Source: Chaunax sp. Z400
Taxonomy: Eukaryota > Chordata > Actinopteri > Lophiiformes > Chaunacidae
Length of the DNA stretch: 64,000 nt
NCBI GenBank assembly: GCA_037577475.1
Contig: CM075183.1
Location: 21,730,281 to 21,794,280, forward strand
Reading direction: 5' to 3'
Shown: positions 24,201 through 34,194 of the stretch, one piece after another
Layout of the letters: the number at the start of each line of letters is the position of its first letter
Numbering within the stretch: the stretch's first letter is position 1
Translations under genes and position numbers: made by a program
Notes under the pieces: generated by a model
The model's input: the letters and a program-made list of their open reading frames with translations, nothing else
Told to the model about the DNA's origin: nothing
The model's database searches: none

Positions 24201-27200
24201 ACCTCAGCTGGATCACAGTTAACTATAATTTCTGTTCATTTCTTTCTTTCTTCTAAAAGATTTCTGTAAAGCTAAATTGTTACAATTAAGACAAATGATG
24301 CCGGACAAGTCAGAAAGAAAATGCTGCTCAAAAATGTATCTGTGTATAATCTGGAGGAGGTTGAAACAGACGGATTTATACTGAGACGTGTTTCTAATCT
24401 GTTGGCCTCCTCGTTGATGAAGGAACAGTTTCTGTCCATCCGTATTGTTTCGTTTCCAGAGCAGATCTAAAATATTTAATTTCTACACATAACAACCAGG
24501 TAGTGAAATTGTGCCTTTTGTTATTTAGGAACTTTTATGGGGGGTGTTTTCCCCCCCGTTTCCATGGTTACTAGTCCATTCATTCTGTGAGTTGGATTTG
24601 TCTCAGATGAGAGTTTTTGGGCCACAACTTTTTATTTATTTATGTACACATTTTATGAATTTTAACTTCTTTTTTATTTAGAAAATTGACCTTTTTCTCA
24701 GATCCATTTAACATTGAAGAAATCATTTCTATCTGTCTTTCTTCACTGAAATGCACCCGTAGCCGTACATTCTGGGTATTCCATGCTTGTTTTTCGTCAT
24801 ATTGTCAAATTGTTAAAAAAAAATTAAAAAAGGGTTGAAGAGGTGATCCAGAATCCGCATCCGTACCTGGATCCATCTCAGATTTTAATCAAGTCTTCCT
24901 TGGGTAAAGATGCACACACAAAAAACAAACATGGGTGATCACATGACCTCGTCAAACTCTCATTGGCAGAGGTAAGGTAACAACAGGAATAGATTTTTAG
25001 TACAGTCTAAGTCAGTTAAACAGAGCCAGAAACAATATCCATTATTGTATGTTTTTTCCTAGGGGAATCCTCAGTGCATGGTCCATCTGAGACAGTCGTG
25101 GCCTTTGCCGGCGGTGATGTCATTCTTTCCTGCAGCTTCAGCATCACTGACAGCGACGACTTTCCCACGGTGGAGTGGTCCAAAGAAGGTCTGCAGCCTG
25201 ACGTCATCTTCTTGTACCGGGATGGCTGTGAGCTCTACGAGATGAAGCATCCGTCGTACCAGTACAGGACGAGCTTCATCACCAAAGAACTGAAAAACGG
25301 AAACGTCTCCCTGAGGATCAGCAACGTGCTGCTGTCCGATGCCGGGATGTACCGGTGCCTGAAGCTATCGCAGAATGGCCACCAGAGCTTCTTGGTCGTG
25401 GAGCTTGTTGTAGGTTGGTGCTGTTTTATTGGTTCATGGTGAAGGTGGTGCAGCAGAATCATATTCACCTAAAAACCTCTCTGCCTCTATCACAGAGTCG
25501 CATCCACCTGAGAGTTTTTGTAGGTCTGAGCCCAGTCCAGTTCATTCAGGCATGAACCTAATCCAGCCCGACCATTTCAGATCTAAGCCCGATCCAATCC
25601 ATTTTATTCAGGTTTGAACCTGACCTGGCCCGGTTCATTTAGGTCCAAACCCAATCTAAGCTCAATCCCACCCAGTTCAATCTGGTCTGAGTCCATTCTG
25701 GCCCAGTTCATTTTGGCAAGAACCTGATCCAGGCTGACCGTTTCAAGTCTAAACCCAATCCATTTAATTTCATTCAGTTCTGAGCCTGATCCAGTCCACG
25801 TCATTCAGGTCTGAACCAGATCCAGCCCAGTCCATTCATGACAAACCCCATTCCAACCCGGTTCAGTCTGGTTTGAGTCCAAACTGGCCCAGTTCATTTA
25901 GGCAAGAACCTAATCCAGGCTGAACACTTCAGGTCTAAGCCTGATCTTGCCCAGTTCATTGAGGTCTGAGCCCAGTCTAGTCCAACCTGGCCCCGTAAGG
26001 TTTGATAACCTGGAAAAACTTTACTTAATTTCTATAATTAAAGAGCTTAACAGTATCTTGTTCTGAATTAGTTCACCTGTGTGATTAAAATCAAGGCGGT
26101 TACAGACTTGTTGTCACTCTTCCAGCTCGGTGAGGCGAGTCTCCAGGGTTAAATGTTTTATTTATTAACGTCCACGTGGATGGAACCTGTCTGTCCTCTT
26201 GTGAATGACTGTGTGACGTTTTTTTTAATAGTTGCAGTTACGGAACCAAAACTGTCACTGGTTTTAAATAAGGATGGAGGCGTGACTCTTCAGTGTGAGG
26301 CCTGCTGCTGGCTGCCTGAGCCTGAGGTCAGGTTTCTGGATGAGCATGGGAACGACATTCCTGCAGATGAGCCGAGAAGACAACGAGAAGCCAGCGGATG
26401 CTACAGTGTGACACGAACAGTGACTCCCCAGGATGCTACCAGCAGGTCAGGAGTTCAGCTTATTCTTCAGTCAAAACTTAAGTTACCAACAGATTCAGAT
26501 GAAATGTTCTGTAGAGGTAGGGTAAGGTCCAAAGAACAGTCCATCAGATTCTGGAGGTGATCTGGATCATCCTCTGGATCCAGATTCTTTATCATTGTGG
26601 GACAATTAATCAGATTTAATCTTCTAACTTCCTGGATAATGTCCACAATGATTGGACAACAATGACACAATGACATCATCATAAGATCTAGCACACATCA
26701 GAGTCTGATCTGGATCCAAGTCATATTCTGGATCTGGTGATCCAGGATGTTTAAATTTATAAGGCTCACAGAAAATTCACTACTGTGAGAGAAATAATAA
26801 TAATGATCCAGACTGACCTGAGATCAGATTCAGTTTGGGAATCTTCAACAGTTCCTGATCTAGATTCTGAAGAAAAACCACCATCAGTGAAATCTAGTTT
26901 TTCTAGAATAACTATCAAACTAATAATGAAACCAATGTGATCCAGATTCTAGGGGCAGGTTTTCATGGTCCAGGAGTCACATGATGAGGGTCAGCCTATC
27001 AGGGGACTGCTGGTTTATGGCGACGTCATGGAAACACTGAGCTGTTAGAGTGGCGTCTAGTTTAGTTATTGATACCCATCAGGAGTCATTGTGCACTAGA
27101 CATGATGGAGGTGTAGCACTGGTTTGGTTGACATCACTCAACAACAATGAGAGTCCACCTGCATGAGTCCCAGTTCCATGCATGCAGATCTGTTTGAGGT

Positions 27201-27490
27201 CTGGATCTGATTCTAGAACCAGGCTGATGTGATGTGTTTTCATTGGCTGCGCAAAGACTACAGTCCCACCAGTAGGGGCTGAATCATGTGACTTCCTTAT
27301 TATGCTTCCTTCATATTTTACCTGATGTTTTCTCACCACAGGGTGACCTGCAGTGTTCACCAGCCGGACATCAACCAGACCAGGGTGGCGGCCATTATAA
27401 TACCAGGTACTCGCCTGCACTGGCAGTTTTACCGCAAACCTTCAGTCACAGTTTTAGTTCGGTTCAGAGAAACAGTTTGATCCCATATTG

Positions 27491-27541
<51 letters not shown>

Positions 27542-29653
27542 TTTTTTTAAATTATGGGTGACTTTTTGTGTCACAGTTACTACTGGTGACAAGACTTTTC
27601 TTTCGATCTGGTCCAGTCTTGAGTGAGATCTCTGGCTCAGTACCTGCTGCAGTGTAATCCCAGCTACAGGAACGATCACTCACCGTCAAAGTACGCCCAC
27701 AAAAACTGCTCTATAAGGAGGTTCTGTTGTCCCTCATGTCTGTTTGGTTGGCTGTCATTTGATTTTGTGGCAGATCCAGATAAAAGGGACGGATCCAGGA
27801 AGTTGTTGGAACTGCCCTCAACATGTCTAGACTGGACCAATCTGTGGCTGAGTTTGTGGAGGGGTGGGACATGAGTCTGGTAACGGACATCAGCAGGATC
27901 CTTTGTTATTGGTGGAATTATTATTAGTATAATTAGTAGATCCTAGTTTAGCCACATTTTATCATCGTACAACACAAATTGTTCAAATCGACGAGGTTTA
28001 ATGATGCAGTGAGTGAAGTGTTGTTTTTTTGGGGGGATTATGGGTGTTGATTACTTCTTTCCAGTCCCCCCCCCTACCTTCCTCAACTCTAGATGACACG
28101 AGGCAGTCAGACCTAAAGGTAGACGTCTTCTCTGAGATTTAGTATTAATTACAGAATCATCATTTTAAAGTAAAACATCAGGCGCACAAAGACGACCAGA
28201 CCAGATTATTAAAGGTAAAATCCCTGAAGGGTTTATTTAGACCAGAAACAAGTGTTTTGGTCAATGGAGCCATCGTTTCTGTTTCTTACTCTTACGCTGA
28301 AGGTGAACAGCTTCAGTCATCTTATCGTCTCCGCTGGTCGGAAACGTGAGAAAAATAAGGGCCCAGACTGAAAAGGACCCAATGCCCAAGATATTTTCAT
28401 AAAGTTTTCATATTTGAATGTTAAAACATTTTATCCGTAGATACAGGAAGGAGACGTCAGATTACTGATTTATAACATATCAGATGACTGTCGTTTCAGT
28501 CGGCTGCATGAGGTCCTGGTCTCTGACCACCGCCGTCGCTTCTGGAGGGATGATTTTACTTCTGTTAGTCATATTTGGATTATCTTTCCTGTTATGGAGG
28601 AGAAATGGAAAATCAGGTAAGTCACAAGCACTGAGACCGAAAACTGGATCTGATAGAGAAACTGAAGTCTCTCTCAGAGAACGCAGAAACAGAAACAGAC
28701 GGGATTTTAACACAAGCTAAAACACGAGTATTTTTCACGGCTAAATTTCTGCACCTCTCGACAAAAAAGAAGTTGCAGTCACTAAAGTGGCGGCCATTGA
28801 TTTGTGCTGTGCAGGACACTCCATGTGTGCCGGGCATCGACCAATCAGTGTTCTGCAATGTTTCACCTTTTAGTACCTGCTTGGCTCGCTTGAAACCGCA
28901 ACAGAGGAGGTTCTAAAAAAGTAGAACCAGGTACTTTTTACCCAATGCAAACGCAAAAAAGACGAGTGGAGTCGAGCCGGTGCTACGCAGGGGAAATGTG
29001 GCTATTGTGTCGCTCATCGTAGCCAAGACGTTACGAGACGGTTGAGTAGTCTGTGCAGTATAGACAACAAAAGTATGCTAGTAAAACAGGAAGGGACCAA
29101 AACAACATGAAGGAAAAATGACCAGATCAACAAAAACACAGCAAATCAACTAAATCCAGCAAATAAAATGTTCCATTTATGAAACTGGTGGAGGAAGCAG
29201 CAAAACTGCATCAACGCGTGAAACACGGTGGAATAAAGGCCCAAATTATTACCTCTACATTCTTTGTATCGCCATCATGTCCATTAAGACTGAACTCACC
29301 AAAGCACCGACCACGTTTAATTTTCCTTCAATAAAAGATAAATGCGAAGCTAACGGCGCTTTCTTTGTATCCACACAGCAGATGTTCAGACACCGTTGGA
29401 GATGAGGTCACCGTACAGTCGTAGAGCCGCTGATACGAATGAAAACCGTATGCTTCTGATTCCCGGGACTGATGCGATCGTTGAGAGGCTGAAGAGAGAG
29501 ATTTCTTGCCTCAGGTCAAAGCTCTGTGTTGAAGAGGAGACTAACCGCCAACTCCAGAACGGGAACAGATGTCAGCTGAGTCCTGTGGTCTGCCAGCTTG
29601 ATCAGCCAACCATCTCCTGCAGTCCACAACTCAACACTCAGCAGCTCTACTAG
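21208..29653 (+). CDS. Butyrophilin-like receptor: IgV, IgC, TM, coiled-coil tail; six exons, 357 aa
   Basis: Exons 21208-21262, 25063-25413, 26232-26445, 27342-27406, 28500-28616 and 29382-29653 join in phase to 1074 nt. Exon 1 is a signal peptide (MIYRFFVFVTLLSFSSCA). Exon 2 is a V-set Ig domain (Cys42, Trp57, Cys117, DAGMYRC) of the butyrophilin/MOG type. Exons 3 and 4 form a C-like Ig domain (QCEACC around 157, VTCSVHQP around 210), unusually cut by a phase-2 intron. Exon 5 is the transmembrane segment (GGMILLLLVIFGLSFLLW). Exon 6 is a cytoplasmic tail with a short heptad helix (IVERLKREISCLRSKL); no B30.2 domain follows. Related proteins act at the surface of leukocytes or epithelia in T-cell regulation; the partner here is unknown. 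AATAAA lies at 29907. Introns 1 and 2 are full of transposon relics. Confidence 0.8.
23095..23405 (-). mobile_element. Tc1/mariner transposase relic
   Basis: On the minus strand broken frames give MVWSCFSGVGLDPLVPADKD, ILDNSM, then SPSAQSKVHKDL and a stretch equivalent to AQSPDLNPIEHL. These are conserved blocks around the catalytic region of Tc1-type DDE transposases in fish. Stops and frameshifts interrupt it and no inverted terminal repeats were seen. It lies in intron 1 of the butyrophilin-like gene. Confidence 0.75.
23583..23770 (+). mobile_element. LINE (L1-type) 3' coding relic
   Basis: Forward translation with two frameshifts gives DKCLTKILLIARKKAISRSW, PPTEQWFGIMREIYMMEK and MANQLRETVNAFINKW. 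This matches the C-terminal region after the reverse transcriptase of fish L1-type elements (a run of the type ARKxIxxxWL then EIYxMEK). It follows the Tc1 relic within the same intron. Degraded and non-functional. Confidence 0.6.
25495..26000 (+). repeat. Degenerate minisatellite in intron 2 of the butyrophilin-like gene
   Basis: Repeated phrases such as CTGATCCAGCCCAGTTCATT, TTCAGGTCTAAGCC and GGTCTGAGCCCAGTCCAG recur with many substitutions over 500 bases. The period is irregular. Frames across it are not genes. Confidence 0.75.
27493..27536 (+). repeat. (AT)n microsatellite
   Basis: Pure TA dinucleotide run of about 44 bases followed by a T run, in intron 4 of the butyrophilin-like gene. 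Confidence 0.95.
28880..28990. mobile_element. Short MITE-like fragment (relative near 49480-49600)
   Basis: GTACCTGCTTGGC, GGTTCTA, AACCAGGTAC and GAGTGGAGTCGAGCCGGT resemble the block at 49480-49600 (TTCCTGCTCAGC, GGTACCAGG, GACGAGTAGAACCGGT). A shorter trace lies at 15276-15330 (CCATTTCCACTGCC, ACTCGACTCAAC). It looks like a short hAT-type terminal fragment. Confidence 0.45.
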
Positions 29654-30489
29654 GCGCTAACAAAGTCCACAAAGGTGCAGCTGCTACACCAGAACTGCAT
29701 CGTTAAATTATTTAATAAGAACAGGAACAAAATATTCTACTATATTCTGTAAATGTACTGTAATGTGTTACTGCACAGTCGATGATGTATTTAGAGGTTT
29801 CAGTTCTATAATCTGCTTCCTGCTTGTCTATTTTATATGTTGTACATGTTATTCTCCTGTATGAATGATGTCGAGAGTTTTTTACACCCTTTACACTGTA
29901 ATGTGAAATAAAGCACTTTGTTTAACTTCAGTTCTAAGGAAGCGTATTGCATTCACTTAATGAATGACATAATTATCTCATGCATTTAGAAAAACAAAAT
30001 TTTACTTGAAGAAATAAAAATATGCCTTGTTTTTCATTTAGACATTGCAACACGCTTCTGAACACTTCATTCACAAAACACCTAAAAATACCTAAACAGT
30101 GCCCCCTAGTGAATCAAGTCGAATATTACAATTTCCTCTTGTTTTAGTCTGGGGGGGGATTACTGTGCCAAAAAGGCCTATTTTTATTGTATTTTTTTAA
30201 ACATGTAAACTATATCAGTGTTGTTTTTATAGTGATGCTGTTTCCGATGACACAAAGTCATCAAACGTGTTGAGTAGAACAGCTGATTAAAGTTTGATCT
30301 AAATAACCCTGGAGGCTGTTTGTCCACTTTAAATTCATAGAGTGATAATCTGTCAGTGTTTAAGGTTCTAATCAGGTTCTCTAAAATCAGTTAAAGCAGG
30401 CTGAGAAAATGAAGCAGCTCCTTCGACACCAAACAGACGAGGAGGTTTGTGTCAGAGGAGGATCAGACATCAGTTGCTGGAGGGACAGG

Positions 30490-32988
30490 ATGCAGTTAAC
30501 ACCGTTCTGTCTGACGCTGTGTGAGTAGAAAGATCTGAAACTGCTGCTGAAGGACATTTTAATGTCTTTATGAATGAAAAGTCTCTTTTCTCTGTGTTTC
30601 ATTGTTTTATTCTTGCTTTCAAGCTATTTTCTGTTTGCCGTTGTTTCATATTTTTGGTTTTTATGATATTAATCTGTCATCTTTTCTTGCTCGCTCTCTC
30701 TTTTCCCATCTTTCTGTCCACATTCACTTTTTTGTGCTCTTTTATGACTGTTTTCATACTTTTATATTTTTTCACCCTTCTATCATTCTGGTTGCATTTC
30801 CTGTCTCTCTTATACTTTCTCTTCTCCTGTTTTTCATTTTTTATCCTTCATATTTTCTCCATACTTACTTTATTTGTTCCTTTGTCTTAATTCATGTCTT
30901 TTTACTTCCTGTTTCCCGTCACTTCCATGTTTTCTTCTTTCTGTTTCATCTCTTCTATCCTTATTCTGTTGCCTCCCTCCTCTTCCTTCCCTCCCTCCCC
31001 TCCTCCCTCGGTGCAGCCTGTCTTCGGGTCAGTCCTGACCGGTCTCAGTTCTTCAGGTATGACTCCATCTCTCTGAGCTGTGACGATCAGTTGAACTCCA
31101 CCCGTTGGAAGGTTAAGAGGAACACCACGGTGGGCGGAGTCCGACCCTGTACTTCTGGGTGGGGCTCCGCCTCCTCAGATTCAACCTGCAAAATTGGAAA
31201 CACCTACCCAACTGACACCGGGACATACTGGTGTCAGTCTGAAGACGGGGAGACCAGCAACAGCGTCAACATCACCATCACTGGTACGAGTTCTGATGTT
31301 TATGTCTCCATCTTCACTTCAGTGTCTGACTGATGATGTCATTTTTGTGCTCTGTGCCAACATTGTTTAAGTAGTAAATGTATGTGGGTCCATCTGTGCA
31401 GCCACTGGAGTGTTGGTTCAAAATGGTGGCCAGAATATTGTTGGCTCCTACATAGGCCAGTTCATGAACCCCGTAAACCCGCGTCCACCCAACTGAACCA
31501 ATGATTGTCTCTGATTCAGAGACTCCACCCTCATCGTCATTTGACATCACCTCTAGCGGTGCCTCAGGATTTATCAGGAGGACGTCTGTTCTACTCCAAA
31601 CTGTTTCACTGTGTGAACCTGGACTGTTTCAGTCAGCGTGTCGGAGATTTAAATCATTAATGACGTTAAGCTGCTGGGGGATCGCTGCAGGTGATGTCAT
31701 CAATATTTTCCTCAAATACAGTTGTTGATGGGACAGAGGTTTGGGAGATGGTGGAGGCAGAGGGTCCACCAGGACCACATACCTATCCTTCAGGTGAGAC
31801 ACAGCTGACTTTAAAGGGATGGGAGCTGAGCTCTGATTGGTTGAATTCATGTTAAAATACAGCTGTGAATAATTAAGAGACTAAATACAGCCCTTCATGT
31901 CTGACCTTATTTTACACCAGATTTTGCACAGTTTAACTAACAAAAAGGAGCTGGACACTCCCTAAATGAACCTTCAGTGTGGACTTCAATGCTGATTTAA
32001 CTTAAAGCTGCATTTAATAGATTATTAATGAATCTGTTTGAAGAGAAGCCGACACCATGTGAGTTTGATTCTGTTTTACAGATCGGGACGTGGTCCTGGA
32101 GAGTCCTGCCCTCCCTGTACCTACGGGAGCTGCTGTGATTCTGCGCTGCAGAGCTGAGACCAAGTCCTCCAAACACAGGTTCAATTTCTATAAAGATGGC
32201 CGCTCCATCAGCAGCAACTCCACAGGACAGATGACCATTCATAGTGTCTCCAAGTCCGATGAAGGACTCTACAAGTGCAGCATCTTTGGAGGAGGAGCCT
32301 CCATCAGCAGCTGGCTGTTTGTCAAAGGTGAGACGGAGGGAAAGTCTGCAAAAACCTCTTTATGTTTGCACAGATCATGAATCTTTTTATTCGTCATATT
32401 CTTCTGCCTTATCAACCTACATTACCCATAATGCAACCTGACCATATTAACACTATCTTTATATTTATGTGTTGAACTATGTTGTACCTCACATAAATGC
32501 TTATATTTTACACATAACATCAATTTAAGAGACTGCTGTACATGTTTTAATCTACTTTTTTCATTGTAAAATAGATTTGCATTAAAAGATGATTCATCCA
32601 AAAGAAAAGGTTGAAAACACATTAAGATTAAAAATAAGAAAAAATTCAATCTAAGTGAGAGAAAAACTTCCTGTCTGTGATTCTTGGAGTTTTCCATCAT
32701 ATTGTTCTCAGTGGAGTCCACAGCTTCATCTTCAGCCTCCAGTTCCTGGTCTGTCTCCAGACTGGTGCATCAGCTGGTGGTGGGAGCTCCTTACCTGCTG
32801 TCCACCATCCTACTGGGACTCATTTACAGAGACAGGAAGAGAGGTGGGGACAGGAGGCTGCTGCTACGAGCTAACCTTTGCTAACCCGACAGTATTTTCA
32901 TACAAACTCTGATGTCTTTGTGCTCCCAGCAGCTCAGACGGCGGCAGAGAGATGCCGCGATGATGTCATCATGGAAATAGTCATATAG
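30490..32988 (+). CDS. Fc-receptor-like protein with two Ig domains and a short tail without tyrosine motifs
   Basis: Predicted exons 30490-30520, 31017-31283, 31722-31793, 32082-32327, 32712-32843 and 32930-32988 total 807 nt (268 aa), all with phase-1 borders. The first exon (MQLTPFCLTL) is only 31 nt; a small second signal-peptide exon, as in mammalian Fc receptors, may have been missed. Ig1 contains SQFFRYDSISLSC and DTGTYWCQSEDG; Ig2 contains VILRC and SDEGLYKCS. Together they are the D1-D2 pattern of fish Fc-gamma-receptor/FCRL proteins. The 72-nt exon (a linker with VEAEGPPGPH) is in frame but optional. The transmembrane segment is about LVVGAPYLLSTILLGLIY, followed by RDRKR and a tail ending MEIVI. 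The tail has no ITIM or ITAM and the helix has no charged residue, so a signalling partner is not obvious. Poly(A): ATTAAA 33168 or AATAAA 33383. Confidence 0.75.
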
Positions 32989-33243
32989 TCCAGCAAACTG
33001 GAGAAAGTGACGAAGATCCTCTGCATCACTGGGAGAACTGGAGATGGTTCAGTGGTATGATCCTCACTGTTTGATGGTAGACTCAAAGCTGTGTGACCTC
33101 ATAGACATATTTATACATCATCTCTACTGATCCTAAACATAAATCTAATGTATCCTGTTACGTTCAAATTAAAGTCTCACTTTAACATTTTTCGGCTTTT
33201 GCTTTTTTGCTATTCAAAGTTAAAAAGGACAGGTTTCAACTGC

Positions 33244-33245
<2 letters not shown>

Positions 33246-33273
<28 letters not shown>
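33246..33273 (+). repeat. (AT)n microsatellite
   Basis: Pure AT dinucleotide run of about 28 bases in the 3' flank of the Fc-receptor-like gene. Confidence 0.95.
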
Positions 33274-33279
<6 letters not shown>

Positions 33280-34125
33280 GTGCTTTACTCACCAGACACG
33301 AACAGGAAAAGCTCAGACATTCTGGTCGTTGTCAGTGATTTTCTCCCTGTGTGGGTTGGTTGTGGTGAAGTTATTTCTCAGAAATAAAAACAAAGACATT
33401 GTGCCACTTTAAAACCCACAAACAGGCCAACAGTAAAGACGTTTTATTCTCAGTGAACAGTCGCTGTCCTGTACTGTGTGACAGGAAGCTGAGGGAAATG
33501 GTGCTACAGTGAACAATGGCTGAATCCAGGTCAGAAACCATAAACCCAACATTAATTTAATGTTAAATGGATTCTTCACAGAGGAAATAAAGGTTTCATT
33601 AATGAGGTGATGGGGTGATGAAGATTTGTCCCACTTTTAATCCTCACATTAGTGCTTCCTGTCTGCCTCAGGTGTGTTCAGGTACAGGCGGGAGGAGGGA
33701 GTTCACCTGTGGCCCAGATAAGAAGTGGAATGAGGACCAACTTGTTCCCTCAGATATAAATAGAACACATTACACACAGAAACTGTTTCCACCAGTCACT
33801 GATGAGTTCTAATCTCAGATGACGTGATGGGAATAAACCTTCAGTCCGTTTTGAATACTCTGGAGATACTCTAGGATCCATCATCACTGATGGAACCGGG
33901 GTTGGACCAGACCCTGGTCTTAATATTCAAAGTGTTGAAATAGACGTGAAATCGTGAAAAGTTTACCTTTGATGAAACATTTCCTTCATTTGACTATTTA
34001 TTCATATATTCATATTCAAACCACAAACATCAGTGATGACGTTCTGATATATTTTATTATTAATGCAGCTCATTGAAGACAAATAAAGGGTGAGTTTGGG
34101 TGAGTCAGCCAGGAAGTAAATACAC

Positions 34126-34131
34126 TTTATT
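34126..34131 (-). terminator. Poly(A) signal of the inhibitory Fc-receptor-like gene
   Basis: AATAAA on the minus strand (TTTATT on plus), 64 bases beyond the predicted stop codon. Confidence 0.6.
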
Positions 34132-34194
34132 GTGTTTTCATATAAAGACATGTGGAACATTTATACATTTCCACACTGGACGCTGTGTTTCCTG

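Larger units (their letters stand above)
32989..34194. other. Spacer between the convergent Fc-receptor-like genes
   Basis: Holds the 3' UTRs of both genes, a (TA)n microsatellite at 33246-33273 and no further coding sequence that I can support. Confidence 0.5.

Noticed and set aside
28096..28121. Possible extra 26-nt exon in the butyrophilin-like gene
   Set aside because: Acceptor and donor exist, but the length would break the phase-1 junction to the TM exon.
30602..31333. 243-codon frame ending in the Ig1 domain
   Set aside because: Only 31017-31283 is coding; the hydrophobic first half is a T/C-rich intron read through to the acceptor.
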